From the NCBI GenBank assembly GCA_002371785.1, contig DFGU01000078.1:31278-44950 (forward strand): a stretch of 13,673 nt of DNA, in the 5' to 3' direction. The stretch comes from Bacteroidales bacterium UBA3742. Lineage in GTDB: Bacteria; Bacteroidota; Bacteroidia; Bacteroidales; Paludibacteraceae. The notes beneath the pieces were generated by a model, which saw only the letters and a list, made by a program, of their open reading frames with translations, was not told the DNA's origin and did no database searches. The translations under genes and the position numbers were made by a program. Of this stretch, positions 7,172 to 13,673 are shown piece after piece. How positions within the stretch are numbered: position 1 is the stretch's first letter; every line of letters starts with the position of its first letter.

Positions 7172-8153
7172 TCATAAATCCGGATTTGTCAACATTGTGG
7201 GCAACCCCAATGTTGGCAAGTCCACCCTTATGAATGCCCTCGTTGGCGAACGTCTGTCCATCATCACATCCAAGGCACAGACCACCCGCCATCGTATCTT
7301 GGGCATCGTCAACGGAGAGGACTTCCAAATGGTGTATTCCGATACGCCGGGAGTTCTCTCCCCTAACTATCGTCTCCAGGAACAAATGCTCGAGTTCTCG
7401 CGCTCGGCCCTTGTGGATGCCGACGTGCTGCTCTACGTCACCGAGGTGCAGGACAACCCCGAGCGCAATGCCGACTTCCTTGACAAAGTCAAGAGAATAT
7501 CTAACAGCGCCAGCGGTCTAACAGTGCAACGGTCTAACAGCGGAGCGGTCCAACAGCGGGCGACGCCCGCGGTCTTTGTCGTCATCAATAAGATCGACCT
7601 CACGACGCAAGACACTCTGGAGCGTCTCGTCGAGTTCTGGCATACCCAGTTGCCTGAGGCCCGCATCTTCCCGATCTCGGCCCAGGAGCGCTTCGGCGTT
7701 AGCCAACTCTTCGACGCTATTCGCGAGGCCCTGCCCGACGGACCGCCCTTCTTCCCAAAGGACCAACTCACCGACAAACCCGCCCGCTTCTTTGTCAACG
7801 AGATCATACGCGAGAAAATACTGCTCCAGTACGACAAGGAAATACCATACTCCGTCGAGGTGGAGGTGGAGTCGTTCATCGATCATTCGGAAGCGCCAAC
7901 GACCAACGACAAACGACAAACGACTCAAAATCTCATCGAGATTTCTGCGGTCATCTACTGCGAGCGGGAGAGCCAGAAGGGCATCATCATCGGTCGCGCC
8001 GGTTCGGCTCTTAAGCGCGTGGGCTCGCTCGCGCGCAAAGATATAGAGGAGTTCTTCCAGAAACCGGTATTCCTCCAGCTTTTCGTCAAGGTGGATCGCG
8101 ACTGGCGTTCCAACCAGGGGCGACTCCGCCATTATGGCTACGACTTAACGTAA
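7155..8153 (+). CDS. era: GTPase Era, with two repeat-derived insertions
   Basis: Era is an essential GTPase that binds the 3' end of 16S rRNA and helps 30S subunit assembly. G1 is GNPNVGKS (16-23), the switch region KAQTTRHR (40-47), G3 DTPG (63-66), G4 NKID (145-148) and G5 SAQ (175-177). The C-terminal KH domain has KGIIIGRAG at 275-283. Length is 332 aa against about 300 for the family as I remember it. The excess lies in two places: about 21 residues before G4 (roughly 115-138, Ser/Gln-rich) and about 12 residues (roughly 246-259) just before the KH strand LIEISAVIY. Both are encoded by tandem DNA repeats. Start is ATG at 7155 or 7158, inside the end of the M16 gene, so translation is probably coupled. 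Core motifs are intact, so I expect a working protein. Confidence 0.96.
   Translation: MMLSCNHKSGFVNIVGNPNVGKSTLMNALVGERLSIITSKAQTTRHRILGIVNGEDFQMVYSDTPGVLSPNYRLQEQMLEFSRSALVDADVLLYVTEVQDNPERNADFLDKVKRISNSASGLTVQRSNSGAVQQRATPAVFVVINKIDLTTQDTLERLVEFWHTQLPEARIFPISAQERFGVSQLFDAIREALPDGPPFFPKDQLTDKPARFFVNEIIREKILLQYDKEIPYSVEVEVESFIDHSEAPTTNDKRQTTQNLIEISAVIYCERESQKGIIIGRAGSALKRVGSLARKDIEEFFQKPVFLQLFVKVDRDWRSNQGRLRHYGYDLT
7500..7572. repeat. 16-bp tandem repeat inside era (related to the dnaK leader repeat)
   Basis: Four units each begin TCTAACAG or TCCAACAG: 7500-7516, 7517-7532, 7533-7548 and 7549-7572. A clear 16-bp unit, in another phase, is GTCTAACAGTGCAACG at 7516-7531. The last unit is longer and contains a perfect 6-bp stem, GCGGGC/GCCCGC (7556-7570). 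The block is in frame and encodes the extra segment before the NKID motif. The unit differs at only three positions from GTCTTTCAGTGAAACG at 11647-11662 in the dnaK leader. Confidence 0.85.
7898..7925. repeat. 7-bp tandem repeat inside era
   Basis: Four exact-length units follow one another: AACGACC, AACGACA, AACGACA, AACGACT. Since 7 is not a multiple of 3, the block cycles through all frames and encodes the low-complexity peptide TTNDKRQTT. It lies in a loop just before the RNA-binding KH core of Era and accounts for most of the second extra segment. Confidence 0.85.
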
Positions 8154-8172
8154 CAAACTGATATATATACTA

Positions 8173-10446
8173 ATGAAGAAATTTTTTCTTTGTTTAGCGG
8201 TGCTCTGTATGAGCACTTCGCTCTTTGCCGAGACGGTCTTGATAGATGGCCTCTACTATTCTTTGGGTAATACTACCGCTTCTTTGGTCAAAGACCAAAC
8301 GACGGGCAATTCGGTCTATGGAAGTTATATCAACGTGACCGTTCCGGCCTCGGTGTACTATAACAATTACACCTATCCTGTGACCTCTTTGGGTACCTCG
8401 ACCTTCGAAGGATGCTCCAACTTGCAGTCGGTTGTTTTGCCGGTCTCCATCACGTCCATTGGCACGGATGCGTTCTATGGCTGCGTGAAGCTCGGCAGCA
8501 TCAATCTGCCCGAGGGCCTGACCGCGATCAACATGCGTGCGTTCTATAATTGTAATCTGGATACGATCGTTATCCCGAGTACGGTGACATCGATCGGCAA
8601 TAAGGCATTCTACGGCAACCCGATCAAGTCGGTCACCTGGCTGCCGATTAACTGCTCCATAGGGACGGAAGACAATGCGCCGTTCTATAGCACGAACTCA
8701 CAAATCACCTCTTTCACCTTTGGCGATCAAGTGCAAACGGTTCCTGCCTATCTGTGCAAGAGCATGAGCCAGCTGGATACCATCGTGCTACCGCCTTCGG
8801 TGAGCTCCTTAGGAACGTATGCGTTCGCCTTCTGCACACGTCTGAAATCCATCAATCTGCCCGTGACGCAGAAGACCCTGCCTGTTAGTTTCTTGGAGGG
8901 TTGTTCCTCGCTGGAATCTATCGAGCTGCCAGCGACCTTGACCACGATCAGTACGGACGCTTTCTATGGTTGTTCCAAACTGGCGAATGTGAACCTGCAC
9001 GAAGGCATAACAACCATCAATACGCGGGCGTTCTACAACTGCAAACTAGATACAATCATTATCCCGAGCACCGTGACTTCTATCGGCAATAAGGCCTTCC
9101 AAGGCAACCCGATCAAGAGTGTCAAATGGCTTCCGAAGACCTGCTCCATCGGTACGCAAGATGATGCGCCATTCTACAGCACGAACTCACAAATCACGTC
9201 CTTTACCTTTGGCGACAGCGTGCAGACGGTTCCTGCCTATCTGTGCAGGAGCATGAGCCAGCTGGATACCATCGTGCTGCCGCCTTCGGTTAAATCGCTG
9301 GGTACATTTGCTTTCGCCTTCTGCTCACGTCTGAAATCCATCAACCTGCCGGTGACGCAGCAGACGCTGCCGGCTAGTTTCTTGGAGGGCTGTACGTCGC
9401 TGGAGTCTATCGAACTGCCGGCGACCTTGACCACGATCAGTTCGGACGCTTTCTACGGTTGTTCCAAATTGGCGAATGTGACCCTGCACGAAGGCATAAC
9501 GACCATCAACTCGCGTGCGTTCTATAACTGCAAACTGGCGGAGATCACCATCCCCAGCACCGTGACATCGATCGGTATTAAGGCGTTCCAAGGCAACCCG
9601 ACAACCGCTGTCACCTGGCTGCCTAAGACCTGCTCCATTGGCACAGGCGATAGTTCGCCGTTCTATAGCACCAGTTCGAAGATCACGTCCTTCACCTTTG
9701 GTGATAGCGTGCAGACGATACCCGGGTATCTGTGCTATAGTATGTCCCTGCTTAAGGACGTGACGATTCCGGCATCCGTGAACTCTATCGGCACATACGG
9801 CTTTGCGCTCTGTACGGCCTTGAAGCACTTTGAATTTCCTGCTGGCATCAAGACCCTCGCTACCAGTGTATTGGAGGGCTCTACGGGCTTGGAGGAGGTC
9901 ATCATCCCGGCTTCGGTCTCTACGATTAGCCAAGATGCTTTCTACGGATGCTCCAAACTCATGGCGATTCATAACTACGCTATCACGCCGCAGTCTATTC
10001 CTGCGCGTGCATTGTATAATGTGAACAAGCAGACCTGCATCCTCTACGTCCCGATGGACTATATCAACCTCTATCAGACGGCTGACGTGTGGAAGGAATT
10101 CTACAATATCATTGGTGTGGCTACCGACCTGCAGTTTGAGGACCAGATCGTGAACGTCACCTATCTCCGTCCGGATAGTACGCTCCATTACATGGAGTCC
10201 CAGACCTGGGCGGTGCCTCACGAACCCTATATCCAGGGCTTCACCTTCCTGCGCTGGGAAGTGCTGCCTGGCAACCTGGCCGACGGCATCGTGCTGCGCG
10301 CGGTATATCAGGCTAATTCCGGCACCGACGCACCGGCGGTATATACCAATCCTTCCAATCCCGCACAGAAGCTCATCCGCGAGGGTCAGGTCTATATCCT
10401 CTCCGACGACCGACTCTATACCATCCAGGGTCAACCGGTACAATGA
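8173..10446 (+). CDS. Secreted BspA-like leucine-rich-repeat protein
   Basis: This protein of 757 aa has a signal peptide (KKFFLCLAVLCMSTSLFA, cleavage after about residue 19). Residues about 55-625 are BspA-type (LRR_5) repeats, with the recurring pattern of a strand such as ITIPSTV, then SIG..AF.GC. They are arranged in three near-identical 163-residue blocks at 99-261, 262-424 and 425-587. Residues about 656-712 (VNVTYLRPDS ... FTFLRWE ... LRAVYQ) resemble the Listeria-Bacteroides repeat domain. The C terminus (728-757) has the KLIREGQVYIL ... YTIQGQPV pattern common at the ends of secreted Bacteroidota proteins, perhaps a sorting or anchoring tail. BspA proteins can bind host or bacterial surfaces, but no ligand can be inferred here. 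The ATG lies 19 bp after era, and the stop overlaps the next gene by ATGA. Confidence 0.9.
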   Translation: MKKFFLCLAVLCMSTSLFAETVLIDGLYYSLGNTTASLVKDQTTGNSVYGSYINVTVPASVYYNNYTYPVTSLGTSTFEGCSNLQSVVLPVSITSIGTDAFYGCVKLGSINLPEGLTAINMRAFYNCNLDTIVIPSTVTSIGNKAFYGNPIKSVTWLPINCSIGTEDNAPFYSTNSQITSFTFGDQVQTVPAYLCKSMSQLDTIVLPPSVSSLGTYAFAFCTRLKSINLPVTQKTLPVSFLEGCSSLESIELPATLTTISTDAFYGCSKLANVNLHEGITTINTRAFYNCKLDTIIIPSTVTSIGNKAFQGNPIKSVKWLPKTCSIGTQDDAPFYSTNSQITSFTFGDSVQTVPAYLCRSMSQLDTIVLPPSVKSLGTFAFAFCSRLKSINLPVTQQTLPASFLEGCTSLESIELPATLTTISSDAFYGCSKLANVTLHEGITTINSRAFYNCKLAEITIPSTVTSIGIKAFQGNPTTAVTWLPKTCSIGTGDSSPFYSTSSKITSFTFGDSVQTIPGYLCYSMSLLKDVTIPASVNSIGTYGFALCTALKHFEFPAGIKTLATSVLEGSTGLEEVIIPASVSTISQDAFYGCSKLMAIHNYAITPQSIPARALYNVNKQTCILYVPMDYINLYQTADVWKEFYNIIGVATDLQFEDQIVNVTYLRPDSTLHYMESQTWAVPHEPYIQGFTFLRWEVLPGNLADGIVLRAVYQANSGTDAPAVYTNPSNPAQKLIREGQVYILSDDRLYTIQGQPVQ
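8467..9933 (+). repeat. Three tandem 489-bp modules within the LRR gene
   Basis: The codons for DAFYGC recur at 8467, 8956, 9445 and 9934, exactly 489 bp (163 codons) apart each time. Modules 1 and 2 share long stretches of nearly identical DNA, for example around 8731-8790 and 9220-9279. The first half of module 3 matches module 2 closely, but its second half has diverged. A fourth copy starts at 9934 and breaks off after about 20 residues. The pattern indicates unequal recombination or duplication inside the gene. Confidence 0.92.
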
Positions 10447-11513
10447 TGCGTCGATCCGTTCTCATACTGCTGCTCCTCTCGGCATGGCTCTTGGGCTATG
10501 CCGGGGTGCGAGAGCAGGCCGTCACCTATATGTCGGTCGATCAGCATGGTGACTCTATCCGCCTGTCCGGATTGCTCAGCATTCCCGACTCGGCTTGGGG
10601 AATCATCCTCATCCCGCACTATACCATAGCGGCCTGCGATGAGTCGCCTTCGCAAAAAGCTACCGGTGAGGCTAAGGCGTTTCGCGACAACTACGTGCTA
10701 CTCATGCCCGACTATATCGGCTACGGCATCACCTGCGAGCGCACTCATCCTTATCTTCATGGTGCGCTCACCGCGCGTAATACCGTCGATATGCTGCTGG
10801 GCCTGCAACCCATGCTGGATAGCCTCTCCCTCGGTATTTCGCTGGATAGTATCTATATCGTGGGCTATTCCCAGGGCGGCGCCGCGGCACTCTGGACGCT
10901 TCGGCTCCTGGAAGAGGAGTATGCCGACCGCATCCATGTTCGGCAGTGTTTTGCCGGCAGTGCCCCTATCGATGTCGCTTCTATCTATGAGATGGCGCTG
11001 CAGACCGGCCGGGCTGATATGCCGGCACTCATACCTCTGCTGGTAGCCGGTACGTGCGAGGCCTACGATATCGATCTGCCGCTCAGCACCTTCTTTACCC
11101 CCGCCTTGGAGCGATGCTATACCCGCTACATTGCAACCAAGCAGTACCATATGCTCTCGCTCTATTTCCGCATGCCTAACCATCGCTTGTCGCATTGGCT
11201 GACGCCTGCCGGTATGGATCCTTCCACACCTGCGGCCTCCCAACTCTACCGTGGACTGCTTTGCTCCAGCCTGGTTCACTATCCGCTGGACGGAGTGGGG
11301 GATAGCATATGCCCGACGTGGACACCCCGTTCTCCGCTCTATGTCTTCCATTCTACGCGTGATGAGATAGTTACCTTCCTCAATGCCGAGCACCTACGCC
11401 GATGCTATCCCGACGTGCGGACCATCACCTGGGACCTGGATCGCTACAAGGGGCATATAGGCTCCTCCCGTATCTTCTTCCGCAAGGTCCGCCAAATGCT
11501 CGACAATCCATAA
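10443..11513 (+). CDS. Secreted alpha/beta hydrolase (lipase/esterase-like)
   Basis: This protein of 356 aa has an N-terminal signal peptide (MMRRSVLILLLLSAWLLGYA, cleavage near 20). The alpha/beta-hydrolase core is seen in the strand IILIPHY (54-60), which could supply the oxyanion hole, and the nucleophile elbow GYSQGG at 141-146 with Ser143. The acid is probably Asp307 in FHSTRDEIV and the base His338 in KGHIGSS, both in the expected order and spacing. The segment LLMPDYIGYG followed by LTARNTVDML resembles bacterial secreted lipase-like or prolyl-oligopeptidase-like hydrolases. The true substrate (ester, lipid or peptide) cannot be read from sequence. The start ATG at 10443, or the next at 10446, overlaps the LRR gene stop, so the two secreted proteins are probably translated together. 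Confidence 0.87.
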   Translation: MMRRSVLILLLLSAWLLGYAGVREQAVTYMSVDQHGDSIRLSGLLSIPDSAWGIILIPHYTIAACDESPSQKATGEAKAFRDNYVLLMPDYIGYGITCERTHPYLHGALTARNTVDMLLGLQPMLDSLSLGISLDSIYIVGYSQGGAAALWTLRLLEEEYADRIHVRQCFAGSAPIDVASIYEMALQTGRADMPALIPLLVAGTCEAYDIDLPLSTFFTPALERCYTRYIATKQYHMLSLYFRMPNHRLSHWLTPAGMDPSTPAASQLYRGLLCSSLVHYPLDGVGDSICPTWTPRSPLYVFHSTRDEIVTFLNAEHLRRCYPDVRTITWDLDRYKGHIGSSRIFFRKVRQMLDNP

Positions 11514-11514
11514 T

Positions 11515-11529
11515 CTGCCATTTTGTCAG
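11515..11529. promoter_or_regulatory. Inverted repeat upstream of dnaK, possible activator site
   Basis: CTGCCATTTTGTCAG starts 2 bp after the hydrolase stop. Its halves CTGnCA and TGnCAG are symmetric except for one base in each. Its centre is about 78 bp upstream of the start site that the sigma-54-like element would give, a usual place for an enhancer-binding protein. No CIRCE element (TTAGCACTC-N9-GAGTGCTAA) is present, so HrcA control is not indicated. Confidence 0.35.
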
Positions 11530-11537
11530 TCCTGTAC

Positions 11538-11582
11538 TGCCAAAAATCGACTAATCCTGTGCCTCTCCCCTTTTGGCACGGG
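11538..11582 (+). terminator. Overlapping inverted repeats after the hydrolase gene, possible weak terminator
   Basis: CCTGTGCC (11556-11563) pairs with GGCACGGG (11575-11582), with one G-U pair and an 11-nt loop, followed by ATTTGT. A second exact 8-bp pair, TGCCAAAA (11538-11545) and TTTTGGCA (11571-11578), shares the right arm. The T-run after the stem is poor, so termination would be weak. The same right arm forms the -24 part of the proposed dnaK promoter, so the symmetry could equally be an operator. Confidence 0.35.
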
Positions 11583-11588
11583 ATTTGT
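11573..11588 (+). promoter_or_regulatory. Sigma-54-like (-24/-12) promoter candidate for dnaK
   Basis: TTGGCACGGGATTTGT matches the sigma-54 consensus TGGCACG-N4-TTGC at every defined base but the last (T for C), with the required GG to G spacing. A start site near 11600 would give a leader of about 118 nt that contains the 16-bp repeats. It could also be a chance match. I see no perfect TAnnTTTG promoter before dnaK; the nearest is TAAATTGG at about 11683, with one mismatch. Confidence 0.4.
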
Positions 11589-11605
11589 CGTATATAGGGT
11601 GACTC

Positions 11606-11684
11606 GTCTTTCAACGAAGTGGTCTTTCAGTGAACGACAGTGAACGGTCTTTCAGTGAAACGATCTTTCAGCGAAGCGGTCTTA
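11606..11684. repeat. 16-bp tandem repeat in the dnaK leader
   Basis: Units are GTCTTTCAACGAAGTG (11606-11621), a 25-bp expanded unit (11622-11646), GTCTTTCAGTGAAACG (11647-11662), ATCTTTCAGCGAAGCG (11663-11678) and a partial unit to 11684. Each contains a small symmetric core of the TTCAnTGAA or TTC-N3-GAA type. The block ends 33 bp before the dnaK start. The same unit, with AA for TT and C for A, is found inside era. Confidence 0.85.
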
Positions 11685-11717
11685 AATTGGAATATTAACT
11701 AAAAAACACATACAACT

Positions 11718-13628
11718 ATGTCTAAGATTATTGGAATCGATTTAGGAACTACCAACTCCTGCGTTGCTGTAATGGAAGGCAACGAACCTATTGTAATTGC
11801 CAACTCGGAGGGCAAGCGTACTACGCCTTCGGTTGTCGGCTTCGTAGAGGGCGGCGAGCGTAAGGTGGGTGACCCGGCTAAGCGTCAGGCTATTACCAAC
11901 CCGACCAAGACCGTCTATTCTATCAAGCGCTTCATGGGTGAGAGTTACGACCGCCTGCAGAAGGAGATCGAGCGCGTACCGTATAAAGTAGTTAAGGGCG
12001 ACAACAACACCCCGCGTGTAGACATCGACGGACGTCTCTATACCCCGCAAGAGATCTCGGCTGTCATCCTTCAGAAGATGAAGAAGACCGCTGAAGACTA
12101 CCTGGGTCAAGAGGTCACCGAGGCGGTCATCACCGTACCGGCATACTTCAACGACTCGCAGCGTCAGGCTACCAAGGAAGCCGGCGAGATCGCAGGTCTC
12201 AACGTACGTCGTATCGTCAACGAGCCTACGGCTGCGGCCCTGGCTTACGGACTCGATAAGTCCAACAAGGATATGAAGATTGTAGTCTTCGACTGCGGTG
12301 GTGGTACCCACGATGTCAGCGTCCTCGAGCTCGGTGACGGTGTATTCGAGGTAAAGGCTACCGACGGTGATACTCACCTTGGTGGTGATGACTTCGACCA
12401 TCGTATTATCGACTGGCTCGTCTCGGAGTTCAAGGCTGAGAACGGCGGTGCCGACCTCAGCAAAGACCCGATGGCTATGCAGCGTCTGAAAGAGGCTGCT
12501 GAGAAGGCTAAGATTGAGCTTTCCAACACCACCTCTACCGAGATCAACCTGCCGTATATCATGCCTGTTAACGGTGTACCAGCTCACTTGGTAAAGACCC
12601 TGACGCGTGCTAAGTTCGAGCAGCTCATCGACGACCTCATCCAGCGTACCATCGCACCGTGCCGCACGGCCCTGCAGAATGCCGGACTCAGCGTATCGGA
12701 TATCGACGAGATCATCCTCGTAGGTGGTTCTACCCGTATCCCGGCTATCCAGGCTGCTGTAGAGAAGTTCTTCGGCAAGGCCCCGTCCAAGGGCGTTAAC
12801 CCCGACGAAGTAGTAGCCGTAGGTGCTGCTATCCAGGGTGGTGTGCTTACCGGAGACGTGAAGGATGTCCTCCTCTTGGATGTAACCCCGCTGTCGCTTG
12901 GTATCGAGACCATGGGTGGCGTGATGACCAAGATGATCGAGGCTAACACCACCATCCCGACCAAGAAGGTAGAGACCTTCACCACCGCTGTCGACAACCA
13001 GCCGTCCGTAGAGATCAAGGTGCTCCAGGGTGAGCGTCCTATGGCTGCCCAGAACAAGCAGATCGGTATCTTCCACCTCGATGGCATCATGCCGGCACGT
13101 CGTGGCGAACCGCAGATCGAGGTGACCTTTGATATCGACGCCAACGGTATTCTCAATGTGACCGCTCGTGATAAGGCTACTGGTAAGGAGCAGAAGATCC
13201 GTATCGAGGCTTCCAGCGGTCTCTCCGACGACGAGATCAAGCGCATGAAGGCAGAGGCAGAAGCTAACGCCGAGGCCGATAAGCGCGCTAAGGAGCAGGC
13301 TGAGAAACTCAACAAGGCTGACGCTACCATCTTCCAGACCGAGAAGCAGCTCCGCGAACTGGGCGACAAGATCCCGGCTGACAAGAAAACCCCGATCGAG
13401 GATGCCCTCAAGGAACTCAAAGAGGTCTATGAGAAGCGTGATGCCGATGCATGCGAAGCTGCTTGCGAGAAGCTCATGAACGCCTTCCAAGCCGCCTCCG
13501 CCGAGATGTACGCTGCGCAGCAGCAGGCACAAGGCGCTCAGGCAGGTCCGCAAGGTCCTCAACCGGGTTCGGATAACTCCAACTCCAACTCCGGCGCCGA
13601 AGACGTCGACTTCGAAGAAGTGAAGTAA
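11718..13628 (+). CDS. dnaK: Chaperone DnaK (Hsp70)
   Basis: This cytoplasmic ATP-dependent chaperone has 636 aa, the usual length. ATPase motifs are GIDLGTTNS at 6-14, the proline-switch region VITVPAYFNDSQRQAT, NEPTAAALAYG, the phosphate-2 motif DCGGGTHDVS at 192-201 and the adenosine motif ILVGGSTRIP. The interdomain linker DVLLLDV is at 383-389. The substrate-binding domain, the lid and the C-terminal EDVDFEEVK follow in order. The phosphate-2 motif is unusual: most Hsp70s have DLGGGTFD, and here C193 and H198 replace Leu and Phe. The catalytic Asp192, Thr197 and Asp199 are kept. grpE and dnaJ are not adjacent in this window. The leader has a sigma-54-like element and 16-bp repeats, and the start codon follows an A-rich stretch without a Shine-Dalgarno sequence. 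Confidence 0.98.
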   Translation: MSKIIGIDLGTTNSCVAVMEGNEPIVIANSEGKRTTPSVVGFVEGGERKVGDPAKRQAITNPTKTVYSIKRFMGESYDRLQKEIERVPYKVVKGDNNTPRVDIDGRLYTPQEISAVILQKMKKTAEDYLGQEVTEAVITVPAYFNDSQRQATKEAGEIAGLNVRRIVNEPTAAALAYGLDKSNKDMKIVVFDCGGGTHDVSVLELGDGVFEVKATDGDTHLGGDDFDHRIIDWLVSEFKAENGGADLSKDPMAMQRLKEAAEKAKIELSNTTSTEINLPYIMPVNGVPAHLVKTLTRAKFEQLIDDLIQRTIAPCRTALQNAGLSVSDIDEIILVGGSTRIPAIQAAVEKFFGKAPSKGVNPDEVVAVGAAIQGGVLTGDVKDVLLLDVTPLSLGIETMGGVMTKMIEANTTIPTKKVETFTTAVDNQPSVEIKVLQGERPMAAQNKQIGIFHLDGIMPARRGEPQIEVTFDIDANGILNVTARDKATGKEQKIRIEASSGLSDDEIKRMKAEAEANAEADKRAKEQAEKLNKADATIFQTEKQLRELGDKIPADKKTPIEDALKELKEVYEKRDADACEAACEKLMNAFQAASAEMYAAQQQAQGAQAGPQGPQPGSDNSNSNSGAEDVDFEEVK

Positions 13629-13673
13629 TTCCATCGTGCCCTTGTGGCTAAGAAGTGAAGTAATTCCATCGTG
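13615..13673. repeat. 35-bp-period tandem repeat at the dnaK 3' end, running off the window
   Basis: The 24 bases 13615-13638, which contain the last dnaK codons and its TAA, recur exactly at 13650-13673, a period of 35 bp. The window ends inside the second copy, so more units may follow. The part between the copies lies within the 22-bp sequence also found at the start of the M16 gene. No terminator is visible in the 45 bases after the dnaK stop. Confidence 0.85.
13633..13654. repeat. 22-bp dispersed repeat, copy 2 (other copy 4245-4266)
   Basis: This sequence is identical over 22 bp to 4245-4266, but here it is non-coding, 4 bp after the dnaK stop, and forms part of the 35-bp tandem unit. 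It may be a mobile short repeat, or an assembly join if the contig ends here. Confidence 0.75.

Noticed and set aside
8748..9434. Short - strand open frames repeated within the LRR gene
   Set aside because: They repeat only because the 489-bp modules repeat, and they have no features of real proteins.
11606..11684. CRISPR array
   Set aside because: Units are 16 bp, directly adjacent and degenerate, without spacers of even length, and no cas genes are present.
11514..11717. HrcA/CIRCE control of dnaK
   Set aside because: No TTAGCACTC-N9-GAGTGCTAA element or clear variant is visible in the spacer.

Overview
The window looks like a Bacteroidales (Bacteroidota) chromosome segment, about 50% GC in its genes. 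The evidence is the gene content: a YidE/AspT-type transporter, a BspA-like leucine-rich-repeat protein with a Bacteroidota-type C-terminal tail, and a DnaK of the Bacteroidota pattern. Start codons lack Shine-Dalgarno sequences and have A-rich leaders, and one promoter fits the Bacteroides -33 TTG / -7 TAnnTTTG consensus. I cannot name a genus.

All eight complete genes lie on the + strand. Positions 1-214 hold the end of an upstream gene whose stop region is duplicated, a very clean intrinsic terminator (16-bp stem, UUCG loop), two perfect palindromes and a promoter. A tightly packed set follows: a two-domain exporter/antiporter-like membrane protein (215-1882), kbl (1891-3081) and tdh (3118-4143), which together split threonine into glycine and acetyl-CoA. 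Next come a secreted two-domain M16 zinc peptidase (4223-7171), the GTPase era (7155-8153, overlapping the peptidase), a secreted BspA-like LRR protein (8173-10446) and a secreted alpha/beta hydrolase (10443-11513, ATGA overlap). Gaps are 8, 36, 79, -17, 19 and -4 bp, so a long polycistronic unit is possible. After a 204-bp gap with a possible sigma-54-type promoter comes dnaK (11718-13628).

The protein families are mostly ordinary. What stands out is short tandem repeats in nearly every spacer and, unusually, inside era. There are 8-bp units before tdh, 9-bp ACTAGT-containing units before the peptidase, 16-bp units in the dnaK leader, and a 35-bp period after dnaK. A close relative of the 16-bp dnaK-leader unit also sits in frame inside the G domain of Era, and a 7-bp tandem repeat sits in frame in its C-terminal KH region. 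Together they make Era about 30 residues longer than usual. A 22-bp sequence is shared exactly between the start of the M16 gene and the region after dnaK. The LRR gene contains three tandem 489-bp modules. I see no defence system, mobile element, CRISPR array, tRNA or rRNA.
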